A stretch of DNA of 64,000 nucleotides from Micromonospora coriariae. GTDB taxonomy: Bacteria > Actinomycetota > Actinomycetes > Mycobacteriales > Micromonosporaceae. Position numbers and translations under genes: made by a program. The DNA lies in NCBI RefSeq assembly GCF_900091455.1, contig NZ_LT607412.1, forward strand, positions 3,348,001 through 3,412,000. The letters run 5' to 3'. The notes beneath the pieces were generated by a model that worked only from the letters and a program-made list of their open reading frames with translations, was not told the DNA's origin and did no database searches. This document shows positions 33,047 through 41,682 of the stretch, piece after piece; position 1 is the first letter of the stretch; each line of letters opens with the position of its first letter.

Positions 33047-33103
33047 GGGGGGAGCCAACCGCCGAGTTGTCAGAAGCGCGACAGTTCATCGCCACCAGCG
33101 TGC

Positions 33104-33155
33104 GTTCGTCGGCCTGCTGCGACGCCCGTCCTGGTGACCGGTGGGGTGGCGGCCA
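33104..33155 (+). repeat. 52-nt direct repeat, copy 2 (relic of decarboxylase 3' end)
   Basis: It matches 30397-30448 at 50 of 52 positions and still encodes FVGLLRRPSW plus a stop, but no decarboxylase sequence lies upstream of it here. It marks the left boundary of the second sigma locus unit. Confidence 0.92.
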
Positions 33156-33170
33156 CGCCGCCACCCCACC
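33140..33170. terminator. Bidirectional terminator next to anti-sigma copy 2
   Basis: A perfect 13-bp stem GGTGGGGTGGCGG / CCGCCACCCCACC with a five-base loop, six bases past the stop of the minus-strand gene at 33177. Confidence 0.75.
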
Positions 33171-33176
33171 GACCCC

Positions 33177-34400
33177 TCACCGGTACGCGATCGTGTCCTC
33201 GTTGTTCCCGAGGTCAGGGTCGATCAGGTAGTGCCCACCGGGCCCGGAGGCCATGCCGCGCACCGTCGCCGTGCCCGGTGTCAGCTCGGCGCCCGGGGGC
33301 AGCCGCACGCCGAGGTCCACCGTCAGCTCGCCGTTCGCCTCGATCGGACCGAGTCGGCAGCGCAGCGGGGAGCGGTACTTCCCGACGTCCGGCCCGCAAC
33401 CGGACCAGGCGGGGCCGTCCGGCGTGAGGGAGGCCGGCAGTTCCAGTTCGAGGGAGACCTCGTCGACGTGCCGGTCCCCGACGGCGCGGACCCGCACCTG
33501 GACCGCGCCGACCCGGGAACCGTCGGCGGGGTCGTCGGCCAGGACGAGATCCTTCGCGGTCACCGCCAGGTTCGTGGAGTACGGGTTCGGGCCGAACGAG
33601 GTGGGGCCCTCGACCTGCGAGAACCGCTCGCCCGTCCAGCGGTACCCGCGCCACTGCCGCTGCGACCACTCGCCGGGCCACCCGCCGCCCGGGGGCAGGT
33701 CGGCCACCTCCACCCGGACGATGCCGTCGGAGCGCCCGTCCAGCGCTGTCAACCACTGCGGCTTCTCGAGGGCGGTGGCCACCACCCGGCCGATTGTGAC
33801 GATCCTGCCCGCCTCATCCCGGTCGAACGCGACGACCTGCTGCGGTCCACGGGTGCCGAACGAGCACTGCAGCATGGCCACCGTCTCGGTCGCGCCGTCG
33901 CCGTCGACGTCGGCGTAATCGATCGCCTCGAGGGCGTTCGTCCCCTCCTTGGCGGTGGCCGGGTCGCCGGACAACCGGGCGCCGCTGACCGGGCAGCCGG
34001 CTGGTCCCGGTCGCCAGGCCGGCAGGTCCACCCGTGCGGCGAGCAGTTGGGCGCGGCTGATCCGCCCATCCGGAGCGATGACCCGCGTGGGGCTGGCGGT
34101 GGTCACCGAGGGTGCCGCGGTGGGGCTCGGCGAGCCGTTCGGCGTGGGACTCGCGGTCAGGCCGGGGGTGGGATCCACCGGTCCCGGTGGCTGATCGGGG
34201 CGATCCAGGGCCGCGTACCCGACCGCCGGGCCGCCCAGCAGCGCGATCGCCACCGATGCGGCCGTGGCGCGGTGACGCCGCCGGCGGCGGCGAACCGTCC
34301 GCCGGACCTCCGCGGGCCCCGGCACCTCGATCTCGGCCAGCAGCACGTTGCGGTACCGGTTGAACTCCCCGGCGAGGTCGACGTTCTCCAGCTCAGGCAT
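33177..34400 (-). CDS. Single-pass anti-sigma-like protein with extracellular domains (copy 2)
   Basis: A 407-residue protein whose ATG overlaps the sigma gene end by eight bases. Order: a cytoplasmic segment of about 45 residues (MPELENVDLAGEFNRY then an RRRRRR cluster); a membrane helix (about 47-65); a Pro/Thr/Ser linker; a middle domain with a calcium-type DxDxDG loop (YADVDGDGATETVA near 163); and a C-terminal domain (about 270-407) with LVLADDPADGSRVGAVQV, two Cys, GPIEANGE and DPDLGNNEDTIAY. The last resembles the domains of the other two proteins of the locus. It lacks zinc-type anti-sigma Cys. Function is inferred from coupling to the sigma gene. Confidence 0.75.
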   Translation of the reverse strand: MPELENVDLAGEFNRYRNVLLAEIEVPGPAEVRRTVRRRRRRHRATAASVAIALLGGPAVGYAALDRPDQPPGPVDPTPGLTASPTPNGSPSPTAAPSVTTASPTRVIAPDGRISRAQLLAARVDLPAWRPGPAGCPVSGARLSGDPATAKEGTNALEAIDYADVDGDGATETVAMLQCSFGTRGPQQVVAFDRDEAGRIVTIGRVVATALEKPQWLTALDGRSDGIVRVEVADLPPGGGWPGEWSQRQWRGYRWTGERFSQVEGPTSFGPNPYSTNLAVTAKDLVLADDPADGSRVGAVQVRVRAVGDRHVDEVSLELELPASLTPDGPAWSGCGPDVGKYRSPLRCRLGPIEANGELTVDLGVRLPPGAELTPGTATVRGMASGPGGHYLIDPDLGNNEDTIAYR

Positions 34401-34953
34401 TTTCCGCCCCCTCCGTGGTGTCGCGCAGATACCCGGCGAGCGTCGTCCGGCTCCGGTGCAGCCAGGATTTGACGGTGCCCTCGGCGACCCGTTCCTGGGC
34501 CGCGATCTCGGCCACCGTCAGGTCGGCGAGATAGTGCAGCACCACGGCCCGGCGCTGGCGTGGCGGCAGCTTCGCCAGCGCGGCGTCGAGCGCCACCCGG
34601 TCCGGCGTCGGTCCCGCGACGTGCGTCTCCCGCTGCCGCAGCAGGTAGGCCTGCGCGGTACGCAGCCGTCGCCACCGGTTGTGGCCGAGGTTCCAGGCCA
34701 CCCTGCGGACCCAGGCCAGCGGGTCGTCGTAGCCGGCCAACCGGTTCCACTGCGCGAACGCCTTGCAGAATGCCTCCTGAACCAGGTCCTGCGCGTGGCC
34801 GCGGTCCCCGGTGTAGGCGGTGAGCTGGACCACGAGGCCCCGATAGTGGGCGTGGTAGAAGTCGTCGAAGCTCATCTCGGCCCGACCGGGCGCGGTGTCC
34901 TGAAGGCGGTCCGGTGGAGGTTCACCCGCCCGAACGTCTCTCGTCACGCTCAC
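34393..34953 (-). CDS. SigE-family (ECF-type) RNA polymerase sigma factor, copy 2
   Basis: A 186-residue sigma factor. Region 2: FDDFYHAHYRGLVVQLTAYTGDRGHAQDLVQEAFCKAF. The YDDPLAWVRRVAWNLGHNRWRRLRTAQ segment and region 4 (PPRQRRAVVLHYLADLTVAEIAAQERVAEGTVKSWLHRSRTTLAGYL) follow. The GTG at 34953 has GGGGGAG upstream; a second GTG is two codons further. It is closely related to copy 1, sharing DDPxAWVRRVAWN, RAVVLHYLA and VKSWLHR in order. It is translationally coupled to the anti-sigma-like gene and preceded by GCAACC-N17-GTGTC, so autoregulation is likely. Confidence 0.9.
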   Translation of the reverse strand: MSVTRDVRAGEPPPDRLQDTAPGRAEMSFDDFYHAHYRGLVVQLTAYTGDRGHAQDLVQEAFCKAFAQWNRLAGYDDPLAWVRRVAWNLGHNRWRRLRTAQAYLLRQRETHVAGPTPDRVALDAALAKLPPRQRRAVVLHYLADLTVAEIAAQERVAEGTVKSWLHRSRTTLAGYLRDTTEGAENA

Positions 34954-34999
34954 TCGCTCTCCCCCGTCGTGTACCGGCATCGGGCATCCCGACAGATGT

Positions 35000-35027
35000 G
35001 ACACACCGCGCCGCCGGGGAAGGTTGC
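35000..35027 (-). promoter_or_regulatory. ECF-type promoter of the sigma/anti-sigma operon (copy 2)
   Basis: On the minus strand GCAACC (35027-35022), 17 bases, GTGTC (35004-35000); the GTG start is 46 bases further. GCAACC matches the AAC core usual for ECF -35 elements. Confidence 0.6.
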
Positions 35028-35184
35028 GACTGCCGGAAAGCCGACTGTGCCACGGCTCGCATCGATTGGGGCGGATCCGCACCCCGACGTGTCGGGGCCG
35101 GACGCTGGCCTGCGCCGAGCGGCCACCCGGCCGCGTCCGGCCGCTGTGGTTGACTGTCTGACGGGGGACAGGAAGGGGACGCTC

Positions 35185-35766
35185 GTGCAGCTGCCGGCAG
35201 TGCTCGGCGAGCCGATCCGGTTCGTGCTGAACTGGGGCCGCCGCTACTCGCTCTGGGTCTTCAACTTCGGCCTGGCCTGCTGCGCGATCGAGTTCATCGC
35301 CACCAGCATGGGTCGGCACGACTTCATCCGGCTCGGCGTGATCCCGTTCGCCCACGGCCCCCGGCAGGCAGACCTGATGGTGGTCTCCGGCACGGTGACC
35401 GACAAGATGGCCCCGGCGATCAAGCGGCTCTACGACCAGATGCCGGAGCCGAAGTACGTCATCTCGTTCGGCGCCTGCTCCAACTGTGGTGGCCCGTACT
35501 GGGACTCGTACTCGGTGACCAAGGGCGTCGACCAGATCATCCCTGTCGACGTCTACGTGCCCGGCTGCCCGCCCCGGCCGGAGGCGCTGCTGCACGGCAT
35601 CCTGCGCCTCCAGGAGAAGATCGCCGCCGAGCAGTCCGGCCTCGGTGGGGTGTCCCGGCCGGATCTGCTCGCCGCGCCGGTGGACGCTTCGCCCCGCGAC
35701 GGCGCCGCCCCGCGCTCCGTCGACTCGCTCACCGCCCCGCCGGTCCGCCCACCCGCCGCCGGCTGA
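35185..35766 (+). CDS. nuoB: NADH-quinone oxidoreductase subunit B (partial complex I cluster)
   Basis: A 193-residue subunit carrying cluster N2. The tandem Cys in [10 protein letters not shown], the Cys in [10 protein letters not shown] and the Cys in [16 protein letters not shown] are the four ligands. GTG 35185 is chosen because GGAAGGGG precedes it; upstream codons are not homologous. After about residue 155 there is a Ser/Pro/Ala-rich tail not found in the canonical subunit. [24 protein letters not shown] is closer to the variant complex I and hydrogenase-like clusters than to the usual CANGGGYYHYSYSV. No nuoA lies upstream; the neighbour is the divergent sigma gene. Confidence 0.9.
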   Translation: MQLPAVLGEPIRFVLNWGRRYSLWVFNFGLACCAIEFIATSMGRHDFIRLGVIPFAHGPRQADLMVVSGTVTDKMAPAIKRLYDQMPEPKYVISFGACSNCGGPYWDSYSVTKGVDQIIPVDVYVPGCPPRPEALLHGILRLQEKIAAEQSGLGGVSRPDLLAAPVDASPRDGAAPRSVDSLTAPPVRPPAAG

Positions 35767-35840
35767 CGTCCACGCCCGCATCGGCCCGTCGGCCGAGCGG
35801 ACCAGTCGGTCGTCTGACGCCCCGGGTGGTCCGGGCGAGC

Positions 35841-35846
35841 TAGCCT
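35841..35846 (+). promoter_or_regulatory. Leaderless-type -10 element TAGCCT
   Basis: TAGCCT is seven bases before the ATG at 35854, giving the DUF2252 gene its own promoter inside the nuo region. Confidence 0.5.
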
Positions 35847-35853
35847 GCGCACC

Positions 35854-37170
35854 ATGAGCAACTCCGTGGACCAGCGGTCAGCCCACATCGTCGCCGTGCT
35901 GACCGAGGAGTTCGGCGCGTCCATGGCGATCGACCCGGCCGCCTTCCGCCGCAAGTTCCGCAAGATGGCCGCGTCACCCTTCGCCTTCTACCGGGGCAGC
36001 GCCGCCCTGTTCTACGCCGACCAGCGCGGCGACTTCGCCGACGACCGGTTCCTGGACGAGCGGACCAGCCGGGTGTGGATCCACGGCGACCTGCACGCGG
36101 AGAACTTCGGCACCTACATGAACGCGTCCGGGCAGTTGGTGTTCAACGTCAACGACTTCGACGAGGCGTACGTCGGGCCGTTCACCTGGGACCTGCGACG
36201 GTTCGCGGCCAGCGTCGCGCTGCTCGGCTACAGCAAGGCGCTCTCCGACACGGTGATCGGCGAGCTGGTGGCCGGCTTCGCCGGGTCGTACCTGACCGAG
36301 TTGCGGGCGATCGCCGCTGGCGGGGACGACGCCATCGGATCGATCACCCTGGACAACGCGGACGGGGTGCTGCGCCGGGTGCTCCAGCAGGCCCGGCTCA
36401 ACACCCGGGTCGACCTGCTCGCCGAGCAGACCACCGTCGACAACTACGAGCGGCGCTTCTCGGTCGGCGACGGGGTCTTCGAGGTCGACGGGGACACCCG
36501 CGAGAAGGTGCTCGCCGCCTTCGAGGAGTACCTGGGCACGCTGCCCGCCGCCTCGGCCCGGCTGCGTCCGGTGGCGGCGCGGATCAAGGACGTGGTGCTG
36601 CGCAAGGGGGTGGGCATCGGCTCGGCCGGGCTGCCGTCGTACAACCTGCTGCTGGAGGGCCACACCCAGGCACTGGAGAACGACGTCGTCATCTACATGA
36701 AGCAGGCGCAGGTGCCGGCGGTGGCCCGGTACGTGTCCGACGAGTCGGTGCGCGGCTACTTCCAGCACCAGGGTCACCGGACCGCCGAGTCGCAGCGGGC
36801 GTTGCAGGCGCACGCCGACCCGTGGCTCGGCTTCACCGAGCTGGACGGGGCCGGCCAGTTGGTCGCCGAGGTCTCGCCGTACGCCGCCGACCTGGACTGG
36901 TCCGACGTCAACGAGCCGGAGGAGCTGACCGGGGTGCTCGCCGACCTCGGCCGGGCGGTGGCGCGGATGCACTCGGTCGCCGACGACGAGTCCAGCCACG
37001 ACCTGGTGGACTACTCCACCGAGGAGGCGATCGTGGCCGCCGTGGAGACCGACGAGCGGGGCTTCGTCACCCACCTGGTGAAGTTCGCGCACGCGTACGG
37101 GCTGCGCGCCCGGCAGGACCACCAACTCTTCGTGGACCTGTTCCGCAACGGCCGGCTACCCGGCATCTGA
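35854..37170 (+). CDS. DUF2252 domain-containing protein (kinase-like fold)
   Basis: A 438-residue protein of the DUF2252 family. It has the conserved FYRGSAALFYAD at about 44-55, HGDLHAENFGTY near 76, which resembles the catalytic loop of aminoglycoside phosphotransferase-like kinases, and VNDFDEAYVGPFTWDLRRFAAS, which resembles the Mg-binding Asp loop. DEYVGP-like and ARMHS-type motifs follow towards the C-terminus. The biochemical role is unknown. The gene is co-oriented with the nuo genes but has no evident link to respiration and has its own leaderless-type promoter. Confidence 0.88.
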   Translation: MSNSVDQRSAHIVAVLTEEFGASMAIDPAAFRRKFRKMAASPFAFYRGSAALFYADQRGDFADDRFLDERTSRVWIHGDLHAENFGTYMNASGQLVFNVNDFDEAYVGPFTWDLRRFAASVALLGYSKALSDTVIGELVAGFAGSYLTELRAIAAGGDDAIGSITLDNADGVLRRVLQQARLNTRVDLLAEQTTVDNYERRFSVGDGVFEVDGDTREKVLAAFEEYLGTLPAASARLRPVAARIKDVVLRKGVGIGSAGLPSYNLLLEGHTQALENDVVIYMKQAQVPAVARYVSDESVRGYFQHQGHRTAESQRALQAHADPWLGFTELDGAGQLVAEVSPYAADLDWSDVNEPEELTGVLADLGRAVARMHSVADDESSHDLVDYSTEEAIVAAVETDERGFVTHLVKFAHAYGLRARQDHQLFVDLFRNGRLPGI

Positions 37171-37186
37171 CCGGCCCGCCCACCGC

Positions 37187-38233
37187 TCAGACCCCGAACT
37201 CCAGCACCACCTTGATGTCGTCCGGCTCGGGCGTGTACGCCTCGGCGTACCGCTCGACCTGCACGCGCCGGGTGAGCAGCGACTCCAACCAGGGCTGCTC
37301 GGCGCGGCTGAGCGCCTGAGCGGCCATGCTCCAGTGCCGCCGGTTGGCGTTCACCGAGCCGAAGACCACGTTGTTCTCCAGCACCAGCGCCCGGTTGAGC
37401 GCGCCGGCGTCGAAGTCGATGGTCCGGCCGCCGCTGGACACCCCGGCCAGGCAGACGATCCCGGTCTGGCCCGCCTTGCACATCACGTCGATGACCACGC
37501 TCGGGGCGCCGGTGCACTCGACCACCACGTCCGGCTCGAAGGGCAGGTCGTTGACCGGCACCGTGTGGTACGTGGCGCCCAGCGCGGCGACCAGCTCCGG
37601 CTTCGGCCCCGAGGTCGCCCGGTCCAGCACGTGCACGGTGAGCCCGCGCTGGGTGGCGAGCAGCGCGGCCAGCAGCCCGATCGGCCCCGCCCCGGTCACC
37701 AGGACCGTCTGCGGCTCCCACTCGGCCCGGTGCCCGATCCGCTCGATGTGGTCCCACGCCTTGGCCACCACGCTGGTCGGCTCGAGCAGCACGCCGACCC
37801 GGGCCAGCGCCGGGTCGAGCCGGACCGCGAAGCGTGGCTCGATCCGCCAACGGTCGCGGGCGAACCCCGGCAGCGCCTTGATGCCGTGCTCGGTGAACTG
37901 TCCGTTGCGGCACATGTCCCACTCGCCGGCAGCGCAGTTGGGGCAGGGCACCGGATCGGGGTGTCGGACGATCCCGGCCACCAGGTCACCGGGTTGAAAG
38001 GCGCCACTCGGGTCTTCCAGCACCCGGCCCAACGACTCGTGCCCGATGATCAGGCGGTCCGAGCCGGGCGGCGCCTCGCCGTACTGCCCATCGAGGATCT
38101 CGTGGTCGGTGCCGCAGATCCCCACCGCCAGCGCCTGGACCAGGACGGCGCCCTCCCCGGGCGCCGGCTCGGGTTGATCCTCGACGAGGCTCAGCGAGTT
38201 GGCGACTCCGGGTTTCACAGTGACAGCGCGCAC
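37187..38233 (-). CDS. Zinc-dependent alcohol dehydrogenase family, glucose 1-dehydrogenase-like
   Basis: A 348-residue medium-chain dehydrogenase. It has catalytic zinc ligands in ICGTDHEIL and IIGHESLG, a structural-zinc-like set CPNCAAGEWDMC (three Cys), and the nucleotide-binding LVTGAGPIGLLAALLATQRG. The pattern CGTDHEI with GHE and EPTSVVAKAWDHIERIG matches the archaeal/actinobacterial glucose dehydrogenase subgroup more than simple alcohol dehydrogenases. NAD(P) choice cannot be read safely. It is convergent with the DUF2252 gene and divergent from nuoC, and so splits nuoB from nuoC. The GTG was chosen from the family start (MRAVTVKPG). Confidence 0.85.
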   Translation of the reverse strand: MRAVTVKPGVANSLSLVEDQPEPAPGEGAVLVQALAVGICGTDHEILDGQYGEAPPGSDRLIIGHESLGRVLEDPSGAFQPGDLVAGIVRHPDPVPCPNCAAGEWDMCRNGQFTEHGIKALPGFARDRWRIEPRFAVRLDPALARVGVLLEPTSVVAKAWDHIERIGHRAEWEPQTVLVTGAGPIGLLAALLATQRGLTVHVLDRATSGPKPELVAALGATYHTVPVNDLPFEPDVVVECTGAPSVVIDVMCKAGQTGIVCLAGVSSGGRTIDFDAGALNRALVLENNVVFGSVNANRRHWSMAAQALSRAEQPWLESLLTRRVQVERYAEAYTPEPDDIKVVLEFGV

Positions 38234-38337
38234 GCCCTCATCTTTCCCCGCCCGGCACCGGGTCGTCCCCCAAAGCCGGCAGATCGTCGGGCACCTCGGC
38301 TCCACCTCGGCCCGGACGGTGACTTCCACACAGGCCC

Positions 38338-38343
38338 TAGGAT
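38338..38343 (+). promoter_or_regulatory. Leaderless-type -10 (TAGGAT) before nuoC
   Basis: TAGGAT seven bases before ATG 38351 shows that nuoC restarts transcription rather than depending on nuoB. Confidence 0.5.
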
Positions 38344-38350
38344 CAGCGGC

Positions 38351-39169
38351 ATGACTCCCGAAGAGGTCGGCGCTCGGCTGGTCGCGCTGCTCGCGCCGGT
38401 CGAGGCGACCCCGTCGGTCTCCGGCGGGCAGCGGTACGCCCGGGCCACCGTCGACGTTCCGCCGGCGAACTGGCCGGACGCGCTGCGCGCCGCCCGCGAC
38501 GACACCGAGCTGGCCTGCGACTTCTTCGACTGGCTTTCCGCCGTGGACGAGCTGGCCGAGGGCTTCGACGTGGTGGCGCACCTCTGGTCGACCCGGCTGC
38601 GGCACGGCGTGCTGCTGCGCACCCGGCTGCCGCGGGGCGAGGCCACGGTGGCTTCGGTGGTCGACGTCTATCCGGGCGCCGCGTGGCACGAGCGGGAGAC
38701 GCACGAGATGTTCGGCATCGGCTTCGCCGGCCACGGGGAACTGCGACCGCTGCTGCTGCCGCCGGAGTTCGAGGGCCATCCGCTGCGCAAGGAATTCGTG
38801 CTCGCCTCCCGGGTGGCCAAGCCCTGGCCCGGTGCGAAGGAACCGGGCGAGTCCGAGGCCGGCGGTGGCCGCCGACCGATCCGGCCGCCGGGCGTGCCCG
38901 CTCCGGGCGAGTGGGGCACCACACCCACCCCGGCCGGAGCCGGCGGGGCGGGGGAGGGCCCGCGCGGCGGCACCCCGGCCAGACCGGCGGGTGAGCGGCC
39001 GGCGCGGCCCGCCCCGGGGGCCCGTCCGGCGCGTACTCCCCGGCCGGCCGGCACCGCCGACGGCCCGGCCGTGCCGGACCAGCCCGCGCCCGGCGCGAGC
39101 CCGGGCGGCCCGGTCGCGGACCCGCCGGCGCGCGGCGAACGGACCGACGACGACGGGGGTACGGCCTGA
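38351..39169 (+). CDS. nuoC: NADH-quinone oxidoreductase subunit C with extended low-complexity tail
   Basis: A 272-residue product. Residues 1-165 are a NuoC domain: LACDFFDWLSAVDELAEGFDVVAHLW, then VYPGAAWHERETHEMFGIGFAGH (the conserved W-ERE-D/H-MFG block) and LRPLLLPPEFEGHPLRKEFVL. The rest is a Pro/Gly/Ala/Arg-rich tail of about 100 residues absent from normal NuoC. In this cluster no NuoD follows; the stop overlaps the ATG of nuoH (TGATG). The ATG was set by the leaderless -10 and the family N-terminus. Confidence 0.88.
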   Translation: MTPEEVGARLVALLAPVEATPSVSGGQRYARATVDVPPANWPDALRAARDDTELACDFFDWLSAVDELAEGFDVVAHLWSTRLRHGVLLRTRLPRGEATVASVVDVYPGAAWHERETHEMFGIGFAGHGELRPLLLPPEFEGHPLRKEFVLASRVAKPWPGAKEPGESEAGGGRRPIRPPGVPAPGEWGTTPTPAGAGGAGEGPRGGTPARPAGERPARPAPGARPARTPRPAGTADGPAVPDQPAPGASPGGPVADPPARGERTDDDGGTA

Positions 39170-40131
39170 TGCCGCTCTGGGTGGAGCTGGTGCTGCGGGT
39201 GGGCGGCGTGCTTGTCGCGTTCCTGACCCTGCCGTTGCTGGTGGGGCAGGCCGAACACAAGGTGATGGCGCACATGCAGGGCCGGCTCGGCCCGATGTAC
39301 GCGGGCGGCTTCCACGGCTGGGCGCAGCTCGTGGCCGACGGGGTCAAGTTCGTGCAGAAGGAGGACATCACGCCGCGCGAGGCGGACCGGACCGTGTTCC
39401 GGCTGGCGCCGGCGGTGGCCCTGGTGCCCTACCTGCTGGTGCTGCTGGTCATCCCGCTCGGCCCGAACGACCTGGTCGGGCAACCGTTGGACATCGGCCT
39501 CTTCTTCGTGCTGGCAGTGGTCGGCGTCGGGGTGGTGGCGGTGCTGATGTCGGCGTGGGCGTCGGCCAACAAGTACAGCCTGCTGGGCGGATTGCGCGGG
39601 GCGGCCCAGCTGCTCGGTTACGAGCTGCCGCTGGTGCTGGCCGCCGCGTCGGTGGCGATGGCGGCCGGCACGCTCAGCCTGTCGGGCATCGTCGAGGCGT
39701 GGCAGCCGTGGTGGCTGATCTGGCAGGCGCCCGCGATGATCATCTTTTTCGTCGCCGGGCTGGCCGAGATCCGGCGGCCACCGTTCGACATGCCGGTGGC
39801 CGACTCGGAGCTGGTCTTCGGCTACATGACCGAATACACCGGCCTGCGGTTCGCGTTCTTCCTGCTTGCCGAGTACGTCGGCATCGTGGTGATCGCCGCG
39901 CTGACCACTGTGCTGTTCCTCGGCGGTTGGCAGGGCCCGTTCGCCGACGACCAGCTCGGCTGGCTCTGGACGCTACTCAAGATCTTCGCGGTGTCCTTCG
40001 TGATCATCTGGCTCCGGGTGTCCTACCCCCGCCTCCGCGAGGACCAGCTCCAGCGGCTCTGCTGGCTGGTGCTGGTGCCGGCCTCCCTCGCGCAGCTGGT
40101 CCTCACCGCGGCAGTCCGCATCGCCCTCTGA
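39169..40131 (+). CDS. nuoH: NADH-quinone oxidoreductase subunit H
   Basis: A 320-residue membrane subunit that links the quinone site to the proton-pumping arm. It has eight or nine helices, the N-terminal LLVGQAEHKVMAHMQGRLGP (normally ERK.xGRMQxRxGP), GGLRGAAQLLGYELPLVL and RPPFDMPVADSELVFGYMTEYTG. In the last motif PEAESELV is PVADSELV here, so one acidic residue is Asp and the preceding one is lost. The start overlaps the nuoC stop. The cluster is broken after this gene by three unrelated ones. Confidence 0.9.
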   Translation: MPLWVELVLRVGGVLVAFLTLPLLVGQAEHKVMAHMQGRLGPMYAGGFHGWAQLVADGVKFVQKEDITPREADRTVFRLAPAVALVPYLLVLLVIPLGPNDLVGQPLDIGLFFVLAVVGVGVVAVLMSAWASANKYSLLGGLRGAAQLLGYELPLVLAAASVAMAAGTLSLSGIVEAWQPWWLIWQAPAMIIFFVAGLAEIRRPPFDMPVADSELVFGYMTEYTGLRFAFFLLAEYVGIVVIAALTTVLFLGGWQGPFADDQLGWLWTLLKIFAVSFVIIWLRVSYPRLREDQLQRLCWLVLVPASLAQLVLTAAVRIAL

Positions 40132-40143
40132 CCCGTCCGCCGG

Positions 40144-41163
<1,020 letters not shown>

Positions 41164-41241
41164 GTCGCCCTCCCGATGCGGTCAGTGTCTCTTCCCTCAT
41201 CCTTACCGATCTCCGGCTCACCCATGCGCCCTGGGCGCGGA

Positions 41242-41247
41242 TACCCT
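41242..41247 (+). promoter_or_regulatory. Leaderless-type -10 element TACCCT
   Basis: TACCCT is six bases before the ATG at 41254. Confidence 0.45.
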
Positions 41248-41253
41248 GCCGGG

Positions 41254-41682
41254 ATGACGGATGTGGAGGCGGCGGCCCGACGTTTCATCGCCGACGTGTG
41301 GAACGCGCGCCGCGAGGAGTCCGCGTACGAGTTGATCGCCCAGGAGTGCCCGGGGCTGGGCGGCACCGGACCGGAGGCGACGCTGGCCTGGCACCGGGAG
41401 CGGCGGGCGGCCTTCCCGGATCTGCGCTACAAGATCGTGGACGTGGTGGCCGGAGGCGAGCGGGTGGCGGTGCACTGGCGGGCGGCCGGCACGCACGTCG
41501 GACAGTTCGGGCCGGTGCCGCCGACCGGGCAGGTGGTCAGCTACTCCGGGGCCACCTTCCTGCGTTTCGACGCGGAGGGTCGGATCGTCGAGGTGTGGAG
41601 CTGCAACGAGCTGTTCCAGCTGCTTCAGCAACTCGGCGTCGAGATGCTCCCACCGACCGTCGTCAGCGGGCCCGGGGCGTGA
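41254..41682 (+). CDS. SnoaL-like ester cyclase family protein
   Basis: A 142-residue NTF2-fold protein. It has AARRFIADVWNARREESAYELIAQE, then a conserved PDLRYKIVDVVAGGERVAVHWRAAGTHVG strand pair and FRFDAEGRIVEVW, as in SnoaL/ester cyclase-like polypeptides. Catalytic residues vary in this family, so no reaction is assigned. Its last 20 bases overlap the end of the convergent Uma2 gene. Confidence 0.8.
   Translation: MTDVEAAARRFIADVWNARREESAYELIAQECPGLGGTGPEATLAWHRERRAAFPDLRYKIVDVVAGGERVAVHWRAAGTHVGQFGPVPPTGQVVSYSGATFLRFDAEGRIVEVWSCNELFQLLQQLGVEMLPPTVVSGPGA

Noticed and set aside
30460..33103. Region between the 52-nt repeats as an insertion sequence
   Set aside because: It contains no transposase and no terminal inverted repeats; the paralogous gene order on both sides fits duplication better.
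34954..35781. N-terminal extension of sigma copy 2 to 462 residues
   Set aside because: The upstream frame runs opposite nuoB and shows no sigma homology; the family start coincides with the GTG at 34953.
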